Under the pieces are notes generated by a model. That model was not told the DNA's origin, made no database searches, and saw nothing but the letters and a program-made list of their open reading frames with translations. This document shows, piece after piece, positions 17,783 through 26,275 of a stretch of DNA of 64,000 nucleotides. The stretch is from assembly GCA_963692975.2 (NCBI GenBank), contig CAXMMR010000010.1, forward strand, positions 124,001 through 188,000. The letters run 5' to 3'. The stretch's first letter is position 1; every line of letters starts with the position of its first letter. The translations under genes were made by a program, and so were the position numbers. This DNA comes from CAXMMR01 sp963692975. GTDB taxonomy: Bacteria; Pseudomonadota; Alphaproteobacteria; Acetobacterales; Acetobacteraceae.

Positions 17783-18108
17783 GCGGCAAGCCGAAGATCA
17801 CGCCGGGCGCGGTGATGACGGTGCAGACCGGCTGGCGCGACACGGTGCTGATCTGCCGCAAGTGCAGCAAGAAGCTCGATGGCGGGTTCGGCGAAGGGGG
17901 CGAGCAGACGCTGCGGACCGCGCTGCGCGAGCGGCTGCGCGAGACCGGGCAGCGGCGCGCGGTGCGGATCATCGAGACGGGGTGCTTCGGCGTGTGCCCC
18001 AAGCGCGCGGTAGTGGCGTGTCTCGGGCGGCAGTCGGAGCGGCTGCTGGTGCTCGGCGAAGGTGCGGATGTGGGTGTGCTGGCCGGAACGTCGCCGCCGG
18101 CCGGGTGA
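17779..18108 (+). CDS. [2Fe-2S] thioredoxin-like ferredoxin domain protein
   Basis: 109 residues. Four cysteines in two pairs, LICRKCSKK (~residues 27-33) and ETGCFGVCPKRAV (~67-79), match the spacing of thioredoxin-fold [2Fe-2S] ferredoxins (COG3411-like). Such small proteins may carry electrons or bind a metal cluster; no partner is evident. It is coupled to the YaiI-family gene by ATGA overlap, and tRNA-Arg follows on the opposite strand five bases after its stop. The cluster is inferred from spacing only. Confidence 0.72.
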   Translation: MSGKPKITPGAVMTVQTGWRDTVLICRKCSKKLDGGFGEGGEQTLRTALRERLRETGQRRAVRIIETGCFGVCPKRAVVACLGRQSERLLVLGEGADVGVLAGTSPPAG

Positions 18109-18112
18109 GAAG

Positions 18113-18189
<77 letters not shown>

Positions 18190-18232
18190 GTGCCGGGCAC
18201 GGTTTAGCAGGCCGGTGAGGAGCAGGGAAGAG

Positions 18233-18394
18233 AAGGCCAAGGGCTTCGCCCCTGGACCCGATCAAAGGCGCCAGCCTTTAAAATCCATTCATCTGACGCA
18301 CGGCGAAGTCCCTGCTGCCGACCGCTATAAACGAGATGGGGCCTGGGGCCTCGGGCCCCAGCGGTGTCCAGAGGCAGAGCCTCTGGCCTTCCTT
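18233..18394. repeat. Repeat family B, copy B4 (short core)
   Basis: Left half AAGGGCTTCGCCCCTGG (one stem mismatch) and AAAGGCGCCAGCCTTT; right half GGGGCCTCGGGCCCC and CCAGAGGCAGAGCCTCTGG. The core is ~50 bp, shorter than in B1, B5, B7 and B8. It lies four bases beyond the stop of the minus-strand hydrolase gene and upstream of tRNA-Arg. Confidence 0.8.
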
Positions 18395-18397
18395 GCT

Positions 18398-19495
18398 TTA
18401 AAGCGGCGGATCGTGAGGCAAAAAGGCGTCGTCTAAGGTGTAGCCAGGCACCAGCGGCGAGGTTGTGTCCTGCCAGCTTCGCTGGGCGAGCCAGGCGGCG
18501 GCGGTGAGGTCGGCGCCGGAGGGGAGCCAGGCGTTGGGGGTTTGCAGCCAGGCGAGGATGTCGGTGGTGACGCGGTCGCGGTCATCATCGCGCAGCAGCA
18601 GGTGGTAGCCGGTTAAGTAGGTGCCATGGCGGACGGTGGTGGGGAGGTGGGCCCACAGGTTGGCGGTGGCGGCGGGCGGGACGAGCTGGTCGCGTTCGCC
18701 GTTCAGGACCAGGACGGTGCCGCGGACCGAGGGGGCGGCGCGGCTGGCCTGGTCCATCATGTCGACGAGGCCGTTCAGCATGTCGACGCGGGTGCGGCGG
18801 AGCGTCAGCGGGTCATGGGCGAGGCGGAGCAGGGCGGCGCGGTTGTCGCTGGCTTGGATGTGCAGCGGGACCTCGTTGCCGGTCAGCGTCCAGCCGGGCG
18901 AGACGGTGGCGGCGACCCATAGGCCGGTGCGGAGCGGGATGCCGATTTCGGCATGGTTCCAGACGGCCGGGGCGAGCAGCACGGTGGTGCTGTTGACGGG
19001 GGCGTCGGGGCGGGCGGCGAGCAGCAGGGCGACGGCGCCCCCCATGCTCTCGCCCATGACGATGACCGGGACATCGGGGTAGCGGGCCTGGAGCTGGGTG
19101 CGCAATGCGGCGGCGTCGTTGACCATCGTCGCGGCGCCGGCCCAGCGGCCGCGGGTCGCGGTGGCGCCGAAGCCGCGCTGGTCGGGCGCGTAGACGGCGT
19201 AGCCGGCGGTGGCGAAGTGCGGCGCCGGCATCTCCCAGGTGTCGCGGCTGTCGCCGAAGCCATGCAGGGCGAGGATCACGCCGCGCGTCGCGGTGCCCGG
19301 CGGCGGCAGCCAGTTGCGGGCCGGCAGCACGGTGCCGTCGGGCAGGGTGAAGCTCAGGTCGGGCGGCACGAGGCGGCTGTCCTCGCGGGAGGCTGGCGGG
19401 GCGGGCGGGGGAATGGCGGCGCAGCCGGCGAGCGCGGCGGCCACCACCAGCGACAGGAGGCGCACGGTTGAAAGCATGGCGGTCATCGCTATCAT
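18398..19495 (-). CDS. Lipoprotein alpha/beta hydrolase (serine aminopeptidase/lysophospholipase type)
   Basis: About 360 residues. The N-terminal signal ends in the lipobox LAGC (VVAAALAGCAAIPPP), so the mature protein is a lipoprotein. The alpha/beta-hydrolase fold shows the oxyanion region LALHGFGDSRDTWE, the nucleophile elbow GESMGG, the acid in VLNGERDQLVPP and the histidine in TYLTGYHLLLRD. It is probably a lipase or esterase of the Hydrolase_4/PldB type; the substrate is unknown. Three in-frame ATGs (19495, 19486, 19477) all keep the signal peptide, and none has a clear ribosome site. Confidence 0.85.
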   Translation of the reverse strand: MIAMTAMLSTVRLLSLVVAAALAGCAAIPPPAPPASREDSRLVPPDLSFTLPDGTVLPARNWLPPPGTATRGVILALHGFGDSRDTWEMPAPHFATAGYAVYAPDQRGFGATATRGRWAGAATMVNDAAALRTQLQARYPDVPVIVMGESMGGAVALLLAARPDAPVNSTTVLLAPAVWNHAEIGIPLRTGLWVAATVSPGWTLTGNEVPLHIQASDNRAALLRLAHDPLTLRRTRVDMLNGLVDMMDQASRAAPSVRGTVLVLNGERDQLVPPAATANLWAHLPTTVRHGTYLTGYHLLLRDDDRDRVTTDILAWLQTPNAWLPSGADLTAAAWLAQRSWQDTTSPLVPGYTLDDAFLPHDPPL

Positions 19496-19540
19496 CGTCC
19501 GGCGTCGGGAGCTACTCGGCGAGACGGGAAGGTTACCATC

Positions 19541-19750
19541 ATGCCGTTCGGCGCTTCGACCCCGACCCCGGCTTTTAGGCTGACGGAGACGTTCCACGTC
19601 GACAGCCGGGTGGTGGCCTGCGACGGCGGCGACGGGCCGCTGGGCCATCCGCGAGTTTGGCTGCGGATCGTCGAGACGCAGACCTACTGCCCGTGGTGCT
19701 CGCGCATCTTTATCCTGAGCGATGGTGCGCGCGAGGACGACGAGCATTAA
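19541..19750 (+). CDS. Small zinc-finger protein (zf-CHCC, NDUFS6-like)
   Basis: 69 residues. The zinc-ligand pattern is complete: C in VACDGGDGPLGHP, H in LGHPRVWLRI and the CPWC pair in TYCPWCSRIFIL. The family (PF10276) includes mitochondrial NDUFS6, a complex I assembly/accessory subunit, and is widespread in alphaproteobacteria. Divergent from the lipoprotein hydrolase; followed directly by repeat A2. Confidence 0.9.
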   Translation: MPFGASTPTPAFRLTETFHVDSRVVACDGGDGPLGHPRVWLRIVETQTYCPWCSRIFILSDGAREDDEH

Positions 19751-19752
19751 GG

Positions 19753-19864
19753 GGTTCTTTTTTGAAAAAAAGAACCAAAAAACTTTTGTCAGTTTAGAGG
19801 CTGACGGCCGAGGCGTGCGCCTAATCGGGTAAGAGTTTTTTGCTTCTTTTTTGCAAAAAAGAAG
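19753..19864. repeat. Repeat family A, copy A2
   Basis: The left arm stem is GGTTC/GAACC around T6-G-A7. The right arm stem is GCTTC/GAAG around a slightly different loop (TTTTTTGCAAAAAA). The variable core is ~40 bp. Both arms keep their own base pairing although the stem bases differ. It lies between the zinc-finger gene and polA, both rightward, and ends ~25 bp before the polA start. Confidence 0.85.
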
Positions 19865-19889
19865 TTTCTTTCTTCTGGATAGATAAACG

Positions 19890-22661
19890 ATGGGCGCTGC
19901 CAAGCAGAGGCCGATGCATCTGGTGCTGGTGGACGGCTCGGGGTTTATTTTCCGGGCGTTTCACGCGCTGCCGCCGATGAACCGGGCCGATGGGACGCCG
20001 ATCAACGCGGTGTTCGGGTTTACCAACATGCTCGCGAGATTGGTGCGCGATCATGTCGGCACGCATCTAGCGGTGATCTTCGATGCCGGGCGGCATACGT
20101 TTCGGGACCGTATCTATGATCAGTACAAGGCGCATCGGCCGGAGCCGCCGGAGGAGCTGACGCCGCAGTTTCCGCTGGTGCGCGAGGCGACGGCGGCGTT
20201 TGGGGTGGCGGCGGTGGAGCTGGAGGATTGGGAGGCGGACGATTTGATCGCCACCTATGCGCGGGTGGCGGTGGAGGCGGGCGGCCGGGTCACGATCGTC
20301 TCGTCGGACAAGGATTTGATGCAGCTGGTGCGGCCGGGCGTGGAGATGCTTGACCCGATCAAGCAGAAGCCGATCGGGGCGGCCGAGGTGATGGAAAAGT
20401 TCGGCGTGGCGCCGGATCGCGTGGTCGAGGTGCAGGCGCTGATGGGCGACGCGATCGACAACGTGCCGGGTGTGCCGGGGATCGGGCCGAAGACGGCGAG
20501 CCAGCTGGTGGCGGAGTTCGGCGATTTGGAGGGGGTGCTGGCGGCGGCGCCGGGGATGAAGCCGGGGCGCCGGCGGGAGATGCTGATCGCGCATGCCGAG
20601 GCGGCGCGGGTGTCGCGGCGGCTGGTGCTGCTGTGCGACGAGGTGCCGCTGCCGCAGCCGCTGGAGGCGTTCGAGACGCATGATTTCGACGTCGTGCGGC
20701 TCAGCACCTGGCTGCTGGCGCAAGGCTTTCGCAGCACCGCGACGCGGCTCGGCATGGAGCTTGGGCAGCCGCGACCTGCGCCGCCGGCAGGTGAGGGCGA
20801 CGGGGTGCCGGCGGAGCAGGCGCCGTTCGGGCCGTATGAGACGGTGCGCGATCTGGCGGTGCTCGACGGCTGGATTGCCGCGGCGCAGCTGGCGGGCGCG
20901 GTGGCGCTGCACCTGCGCACCGATGATCCACGGCCGCATCGCGCGCGGGTGCTGGGGCTGGCGCTGGCGGTGGCGCCTGGCCGGGGGTGCTACGTGCCGT
21001 TCGGGCATGAGCAGGACCTGGTGGAGGCAGCAGGGACGGAGGGGGTCGAGACGGCGCTGCCGGAGCGCGCGGCCGTGCTGGCGCGGTTGTCGGAGCTGCT
21101 GGTCGACCCGGGCGTGCTGAAGCTGTTCCACAATGCCAAGTTTGAGACGCAGGTGCTGCTGGCGATGGGCGCGCCGGCGCCGGGCCCGGTGGACGATGTG
21201 GCGCTGATGTCGTTCGCGCAGGCGGCCGGCGCGCATGGGCACGGGCTCGACGAGCTGGCGCCGCTGCATCTGGGCCACACGCCGATGACGCTCGACGAGG
21301 CGACCGGGACGGGTCGCGCTCGCTTGGTCTTCGCGCGGGTGCCGCTCGACCGGGCGACGCGCTATGCGGCGGAGTTCGCCGACATCGTGCTGCGGCTTGC
21401 CGCGGTGCTGCGGCCGAGGCTGCGCGAGGTGCGGAGCCTCGCGCTCTACGAGCAGATGGAGCGGCGGCTGATCCCGGTGCTGGCGGCGATGGAGCGTGCC
21501 GGGGTGCGCGTGGACGCCGACGCGCTGCGCCGGTTGTCGGCCGATTTCGCGACGCGGATGGCGGCGATGGAGATCGAGGCGCACCGGCTCGCGGGGCATC
21601 CGTTCAGCCTGGGCAGCCCCAAGCAGCTCGGCGAGGTGTTGTTCGACGAGCTGAAGCTGCCGGGCGGCAAGCGGGGCGCCAGCGGCGCCTGGGGCACGGA
21701 CGCCAACGTGCTGCAGACGCTGGCCGAGAACGGCTACGAGCTGGCCGCACGGGTGCTCGAGTGGCGGCAGCTCTCCAAGCTCAAGACGACCTATGCCGAC
21801 GCGCTGGTGGAGGAGATCAACCCCGGGACCGGGCGGGTGCACACCAGCTTTGCGATGGCGGCGACCAGCACCGGGCGGCTGTCCTCCAACGATCCGAACC
21901 TGCAGAACATTCCGATCCGCACCGAGGAGGGCGGGCGGATACGGCGCGCCTTCGTCGCCGAGCCGGGCCACAGGCTGGTCAGCGCGGACTATTCGCAGAT
22001 CGAGCTACGGCTGCTGGCGCACGTCGCGGACGTGCCGGCGCTGAGCGAGGCGTTTCGCACCGGGCAGGACATCCATGCCCGCACCGCGAGCGAGGTCTTC
22101 AACATCCCGCTCGAGCAGATGGATGCGCTGACGCGGCGGCGGGCGAAGGCGATCAATTTCGGCATCATCTACGGCATCAGCGCCTTCGGGCTCGGGCGGC
22201 AGCTGCAGATCGAGCCGGGCGAGGCGAAGCTCTACATCGACGCCTACTTCTCCCGCTACCCGGGCATCCGCGACTACATGGAGCGCACCAAGGAGGAGGC
22301 GCGGATGTCCGGCTACGTGCTGACGCCGTTCGGGCGGCGCTGCTGGATCCCGGGGATCGCCGACCGCAACATGGCGCGCCGCGCGGGGGCGGAGCGGCAG
22401 GCGATCAACGCGCCGCTGCAGGGCGGCGCGGCGGACATCATCAAGCACGCCATGGTGCGGCTGCCGCGGGCGCTGGCGGAGCAGGGGCTGACGGCGCGGC
22501 TGCTGCTGCAGGTGCATGACGAGCTGCTGTTCGAGGCGTCGGAGACGGAGGCGGAGCAGGTTGCCGCGGTGGCGCGCGAGGTCATGCAGAACGCGGTGAC
22601 GATCTCGCTGCCGTTGGTGGTGGAGACGGGGATCGGCAGCAGCTGGAGCGAGGCGCATTAG
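19890..22661 (+). CDS. polA: DNA polymerase I (proofreading site degenerate)
   Basis: 923 residues for repair and Okazaki-fragment processing. The N-terminal 5'-3' exonuclease is intact (VDGSGFIFRAFHALPP, DWEADDLIATYA, ALMGDAIDNVPGVPGIGPKTA). The C-terminal polymerase has motif A SADYSQIELRLLAHVA, motif B RRRAKAINFGIIYG and motif C LLLQVHDELLFEA. The central 3'-5' exonuclease fold is present, but motif Exo I (normally DTET) reads LHLRTDD and Exo II has E for the catalytic D (HNAKFETQVL). Exo III (YAAEFADIVL) keeps Y and D. Proofreading is therefore probably lost. The ATG at 19890 gives the family N-terminus; an internal ATG at residue 9 is a possible alternative. Confidence 0.97.
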   Translation: MGAAKQRPMHLVLVDGSGFIFRAFHALPPMNRADGTPINAVFGFTNMLARLVRDHVGTHLAVIFDAGRHTFRDRIYDQYKAHRPEPPEELTPQFPLVREATAAFGVAAVELEDWEADDLIATYARVAVEAGGRVTIVSSDKDLMQLVRPGVEMLDPIKQKPIGAAEVMEKFGVAPDRVVEVQALMGDAIDNVPGVPGIGPKTASQLVAEFGDLEGVLAAAPGMKPGRRREMLIAHAEAARVSRRLVLLCDEVPLPQPLEAFETHDFDVVRLSTWLLAQGFRSTATRLGMELGQPRPAPPAGEGDGVPAEQAPFGPYETVRDLAVLDGWIAAAQLAGAVALHLRTDDPRPHRARVLGLALAVAPGRGCYVPFGHEQDLVEAAGTEGVETALPERAAVLARLSELLVDPGVLKLFHNAKFETQVLLAMGAPAPGPVDDVALMSFAQAAGAHGHGLDELAPLHLGHTPMTLDEATGTGRARLVFARVPLDRATRYAAEFADIVLRLAAVLRPRLREVRSLALYEQMERRLIPVLAAMERAGVRVDADALRRLSADFATRMAAMEIEAHRLAGHPFSLGSPKQLGEVLFDELKLPGGKRGASGAWGTDANVLQTLAENGYELAARVLEWRQLSKLKTTYADALVEEINPGTGRVHTSFAMAATSTGRLSSNDPNLQNIPIRTEEGGRIRRAFVAEPGHRLVSADYSQIELRLLAHVADVPALSEAFRTGQDIHARTASEVFNIPLEQMDALTRRRAKAINFGIIYGISAFGLGRQLQIEPGEAKLYIDAYFSRYPGIRDYMERTKEEARMSGYVLTPFGRRCWIPGIADRNMARRAGAERQAINAPLQGGAADIIKHAMVRLPRALAEQGLTARLLLQVHDELLFEASETEAEQVAAVAREVMQNAVTISLPLVVETGIGSSWSEAH

Positions 22662-22667
22662 GAAGGA

Positions 22668-22850
22668 AGCGCTTCTTTTTTGGAAAAAAAGAAGCAAAAA
22701 ACTTTTGCCCGATCGGTGTAGCAGCGAAGGCCGGTGAGCGGTTCGAAGCGAAGCGAGAGCACAACAACATCATTCGCCTCAACGTTTCAGCAGCCAGTTC
22801 TGCTATCGGATAAAAGTTTTTTGCTTCTTTTTTTCAAAAAAGAAGCCCTT
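22668..22850. repeat. Repeat family A, copy A3 (long core)
   Basis: The left arm stem is GCTTC/GAAGC with an extra G in the loop (TTTTTTGGAAAAAAA). The right arm is GCTTC/GAAGC around T7-C-A6. The core is ~105 bp, the longest seen, and shows no coding sign. It lies between the convergent polA and envC-like genes, where a bidirectional terminator would be expected; the envC-like stop follows immediately. Confidence 0.85.
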
Positions 22851-23930
22851 CTAGCTTAACTTCGGGTCCACCGGCTGCCCGGCGTGTCTCACTTCCAGAT
22901 AAAGCCGTGCCTCAGAGGCGCGCCCGATTGCTTGGCCGGCCAGCACGGCCGTGCCTGGTTTTGCGTCCAGTTGGCCGAGGCCGGACAGCACGACATGCCA
23001 GCCGGCGCCGCAATCGAGGATGGCCAGCAGGCCCAGCCCCTGCACCTCGGCGCCGAACACGACGCGGCCGCGGCAGGGCGCGACGACGCGGGCGCCGGGG
23101 GTTGGCTGGTAGGACAGGCCAGTGGCGGGGCCGGCCTCCGTCGGGTCGCCGAAGCGGCGCACCACGGGCGCGGCGACCGGAATGGTGAGCCTGCTGTCGC
23201 TGGCAAGCCCGGGCGAAGCGGCGCTCGCGCGGTTGGGTGGGACGCGGCTGGCGGCGGCGTCGGCTCGAGCTATGGCGCTCTTCAGCGCAGAGGCGAGCGC
23301 GGCTGCGCCCTGCTCGGCGCGGGCGGCGGCGACGGCGCGTCGGGCAGCTGCGGCCTCGCCGGTGCGGGCGGTGGCCAGCGAGCGGTCTAGGGCGACGACT
23401 TCGTCGGCTTGTCTGGCCTGGGCGGCCTGCAGCTGGGTAGCCGCGTCGAGCGCCTGGCGGCGGAGGGCGGCGAGGGCGGCGCGCTGCGCCTCGAGAGCTG
23501 TCGCATCGGCTCGGACCTGGTCGGCCAGGCCTTCGACGATGATCAGGCCGGTGATCGCCTGCTCGGCCGGCAGCGGCGCGGCGAGCAGGGTCTCCGCCGG
23601 ATACAGGCTGAGGCGCTGCAGCACTGGCAGGAGCGGCTCGAGTTTAGCCTGGAGGGTGGCCAGGCGCGCCTCGGCGTCGCGGCGGGCCGCCTCGACCTCG
23701 TCGAGCCGGGCGCTGGCGGCGGCCGTGGCTGCTTGGGTGGTGCGGAGTGCGGCGTCGGCGGCCAGCCGGTCGGCGGCGAGCCGGGCGGCCTGGTCGACGG
23801 CGGCCTGGGCGTGCTGCTCGGCGGCGTGCTGTGCGGCGGCCCGGATGGCCGCGGTGCGCTCGGCCTCGATGAGGCGCTGGCGAGCGTCGTCGGGCGCTGC
23901 GGCCAGGGCAAGGATGGGGACAGCCAGCAA
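22851..23930 (-). CDS. EnvC-like periplasmic protein (coiled coil plus degenerate M23/LytM domain)
   Basis: About 359 residues. A hydrophobic N-terminus (LAVPILALAAAPDDA) is followed by a long Ala-rich coiled coil (~residues 15-240) and a C-terminal LytM-like domain (~250-359). The zinc-ligand HxxxD and HxH motifs of active M23 peptidases are absent, which fits the EnvC class that activates amidases during cell separation. The proposed start is TTG 23930, immediately beside repeat A4. The frame remains open through the repeat, where it would add a lysine-rich segment (KVFWFFFSKKN) that could serve as the missing signal-peptide n-region. The real start is unresolved. It follows gpmI on the same strand, an order common in the class. 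Confidence 0.75.
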   Translation of the reverse strand: MLAVPILALAAAPDDARQRLIEAERTAAIRAAAQHAAEQHAQAAVDQAARLAADRLAADAALRTTQAATAAASARLDEVEAARRDAEARLATLQAKLEPLLPVLQRLSLYPAETLLAAPLPAEQAITGLIIVEGLADQVRADATALEAQRAALAALRRQALDAATQLQAAQARQADEVVALDRSLATARTGEAAAARRAVAAARAEQGAAALASALKSAIARADAAASRVPPNRASAASPGLASDSRLTIPVAAPVVRRFGDPTEAGPATGLSYQPTPGARVVAPCRGRVVFGAEVQGLGLLAILDCGAGWHVVLSGLGQLDAKPGTAVLAGQAIGRASEARLYLEVRHAGQPVDPKLS

Positions 23931-23932
23931 GA

Positions 23933-24050
23933 GGTTCTTTTTTGAAAAAAAGAACCAAAAAACTTTTGATTTATGACGGTGGACCGCGCGGCTAATGCGC
24001 GACCGCGTGGATAAGAGTTTTTTGCTTCTTTTTTTCAAAAAAGAAGCGCT
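23933..24050. repeat. Repeat family A, copy A4 (between gpmI and envC-like)
   Basis: The left arm stem is GGTTC/GAACC, the right arm GCTTC/GAAGC, and the core is ~45 bp. It separates two minus-strand genes normally in one operon and abuts the envC-like coding start on one side and the gpmI stop on the other. If it terminates transcription, the envC-like gene would need its own promoter, for which no room is evident outside the repeat. Confidence 0.85.
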
Positions 24051-24055
24051 TGGCT

Positions 24056-25588
24056 TCAGTTTGGTGCTTGCAGCAGCGAGCGGCCCGTCATTTCAGCCGG
24101 CGGCGGCAGGTCCATCAGCGCCAGTAGGGTCGGGGCGATGTCGGCCAGTCGGCCGTCTCGCAGCGCGGTGTAAGGACCGCCGGCGAGCAGGATCGGCACG
24201 AGGTTGGTGGTGTGCGCGGTGTGCGGCTCGCCGGTGGCCGCGTCGCGCATCAGCTCGGCATTGCCGTGGTCGGCGGTCACCAGCAGCGCGCCGTTCTGGC
24301 GTGCGATCGCGTCGGCGATTTGCCCGAGGCCCTGGTCGACGGCCTCGACGGCGCGGATGGCCGCCGGCAGGCTGCCGGTGTGCCCGACCATGTCGGCGTT
24401 GGCGAAGTTCAGCACGATGAGGTCGTAGCGGCCGCTGCCGATCGCCTCCACGGCGCGGCCGGCGAGTTCGGGGGCGGACATCTCGGGCTGCAGGTCGTAG
24501 GTCGCGACCTTCGGGGAGGGAACCATGATGCGGTCCTCGCCGGCATACGGGGCCTCCTGGCCGCCGTTCAGGAAGTAGGTGACGTGCGGGTATTTCTCGG
24601 TCTCGGCCATGCGCAGCTGGGTGCGGCCGGCGCGGCTCACGACCTCGCCGAGGATGCTGATGAAGGATTGCGGCTGGAACAATGGCTGGATGAATGGCGC
24701 CAGGGCGTCGCTGTAGCGGGTCATGCCGGCGGCGGCGGCGAAGCGGACCTGGCGGGGGCGGGCGAAGCCGGTGAAGGCGGGGTCGAGAAACGCGGCTAGC
24801 AGCTCGCGCACCCGGTCGGCGCGGAAGTTGAAGCAGAGCAGGGCGTCGCCGTCAGCCATGCCGCGGTAGTGCTCGCCGATCACGGCGGGGACGACGAACT
24901 CGTCGGTGATGCCTTGGGCGGAGCTGTCCGCCAGCAGGCTGGCGACGCTGGGATAGCGCGGCCCGGCGCCGCGCGTCATCACCGCCGCGGCGCGCTCAAC
25001 GCGTTCCCAGCGATTGTCGCGGTCCATGGCGTAGTAGCGGCCGCTGACGGTGACCACCGGGATTGCGGCGGGCAGCACCGCCTGCAAGGCCGCGAGGAAG
25101 CCAGCGGCGGAGGCGGGCGGGGTGTCGCGGCCGTCGGTGATCGCGTGCAGCACGGTGGGAATGGCGGCGGCATGGAGGATGCCGGCGAGGGCGGCCGCGT
25201 GGTCCTGGTGGGCGTGCACGCCGCCATCCGAGACCAAGCCAAGCAGGTGGCAGGTGCCGCCGCTCTCGCGCAGGGCGGCGATCAGGTTGCGCAGCGCGGG
25301 GGCGTCAGCCAGCGTCGCGTCCTCGATCGCGGCGGCGATGCGGCCGAGCTCTTGGGCGACGATGCGGCCGGCGCCGATGTTGAGGTGGCCGACCTCGGAG
25401 TTGCCCATCTGGCCGCGGGGGAGCCCGACCTCGTACCCGTCAGTGCGCAAAAAGGCGCGCGGGCCGGCGGTCCAGAGGCGGTCGAAAGCCGGTGTCGAGG
25501 CCTGCGCCACCGCGTTGTCGGCCACCTCCTCGCGCCAGCCGAAGCCGTCGAGGATCACCAGCATGACGGGACGCGGCGGCGACGCCAT
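24056..25588 (-). CDS. gpmI: 2,3-bisphosphoglycerate-independent phosphoglycerate mutase
   Basis: Glycolytic/gluconeogenic interconversion of 3- and 2-phosphoglycerate; Mn-dependent enzyme of the alkaline phosphatase superfamily, 510 residues as usual. Motifs: VILDGFGW at the N-terminus, the phospho-serine motif GQMGNSEVGHLNIGAGR (~residue 62), DGRDTPP, NFRADRVRELLA and the late metal ligands in NFANADMVGHTG and VTADHGNAE. The ATG at 25588 lies two bases after the stop of the monooxygenase-fold gene, suggesting co-transcription. Confidence 0.97.
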   Translation of the reverse strand: MASPPRPVMLVILDGFGWREEVADNAVAQASTPAFDRLWTAGPRAFLRTDGYEVGLPRGQMGNSEVGHLNIGAGRIVAQELGRIAAAIEDATLADAPALRNLIAALRESGGTCHLLGLVSDGGVHAHQDHAAALAGILHAAAIPTVLHAITDGRDTPPASAAGFLAALQAVLPAAIPVVTVSGRYYAMDRDNRWERVERAAAVMTRGAGPRYPSVASLLADSSAQGITDEFVVPAVIGEHYRGMADGDALLCFNFRADRVRELLAAFLDPAFTGFARPRQVRFAAAAGMTRYSDALAPFIQPLFQPQSFISILGEVVSRAGRTQLRMAETEKYPHVTYFLNGGQEAPYAGEDRIMVPSPKVATYDLQPEMSAPELAGRAVEAIGSGRYDLIVLNFANADMVGHTGSLPAAIRAVEAVDQGLGQIADAIARQNGALLVTADHGNAELMRDAATGEPHTAHTTNLVPILLAGGPYTALRDGRLADIAPTLLALMDLPPPAEMTGRSLLQAPN

Positions 25589-25590
25589 CC

Positions 25591-25938
25591 TCAGGCGGCG
25601 GCGGCGGGCGCCTCATCGGAGGCGACGGGCTTGACCGTCTGCAGCACCTCGAAGCCCTCGAACTCCGGGTGGCCGAGATACATTGGCTTGTTGCCGCCGG
25701 CGCCGGCATGGGCGCGGCGGAACGCCTCGGAGGTCGTCCAGGCCTCGAACGACGCGTAGTCGCGCCAGATCGTGTGCGACGAGTAGAGCACGTGGTCGTC
25801 ACGCGTCGGGCCACGGAGGAGGTGGAACTCGACGAAGCCCGGCACCGTCTGCAGCTGCGAATCGCGGCTGAGCCAGACGTGCTCGAAATCGGCCTCGGCG
25901 CCCGGCAGCACGCGAAAGCGATTCATGGCAATGAACAT
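25591..25938 (-). CDS. Antibiotic biosynthesis monooxygenase (ABM) domain protein
   Basis: 115 residues with a single dimeric alpha/beta-barrel (ABM) domain. Typical features are NRFRVLPGAEADFEHVW near the N-terminus, PGFVEFHLLRG, and HTIWRDYASFEAWTTSEAFRRAH. The family includes heme-degrading monooxygenases such as IsdG/HmoA, but the catalytic residues cannot be judged here, so heme degradation is only a possibility. It sits two bases upstream of gpmI in the same direction. An Ala-rich C-terminal tail is dispensable-looking. Confidence 0.8.
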   Translation of the reverse strand: MFIAMNRFRVLPGAEADFEHVWLSRDSQLQTVPGFVEFHLLRGPTRDDHVLYSSHTIWRDYASFEAWTTSEAFRRAHAGAGGNKPMYLGHPEFEGFEVLQTVKPVASDEAPAAAA

Positions 25939-26062
25939 GGACGACGCTCCTGTCTACCGACCGCAATATCGCGGCTCGCGCCACGCAGGCAAGACCGGCC
26001 GCCTGGCGGCAATGCGGCGCCGCGGCGCAGGCTGCGGATGAACGTAAAGGCGAGGTTTTGAG

Positions 26063-26268
26063 GAAGGCCAGGGGCTTTGCCCCTGGACCCCATTAAAGGC
26101 CGAGCCTTTAAAATCCCTCTCTTATTTTTGTTTCACGGCGAGTGCGGTGCCGTGGGAGGCAGGAACGGATGGCTTCGCCAAGCAAGGCAGAGCTTGCCGG
26201 GATCCTAAGCGGATGGGGTCTGGGGCCGCGGGCCCTAGCGGAGTCCAGAGGCAGAGCCTCTGGCCTTA
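26063..26268. repeat. Repeat family B, copy B5 (complete)
   Basis: Left half: CCAGGGGCTTTGCCCCTGG and AAAGGCCGAGCCTTT. The core includes GATGGCTTCGCCAAGCAAG, shared with B1 and B8. Right half: GGGGCCGCGGGCCC and CCAGAGGCAGAGCCTCTGG. It ends eight bases from the glycosyltransferase stop and lies upstream of the monooxygenase-fold gene. Confidence 0.82.
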
Positions 26269-26275
26269 CTGCCCC

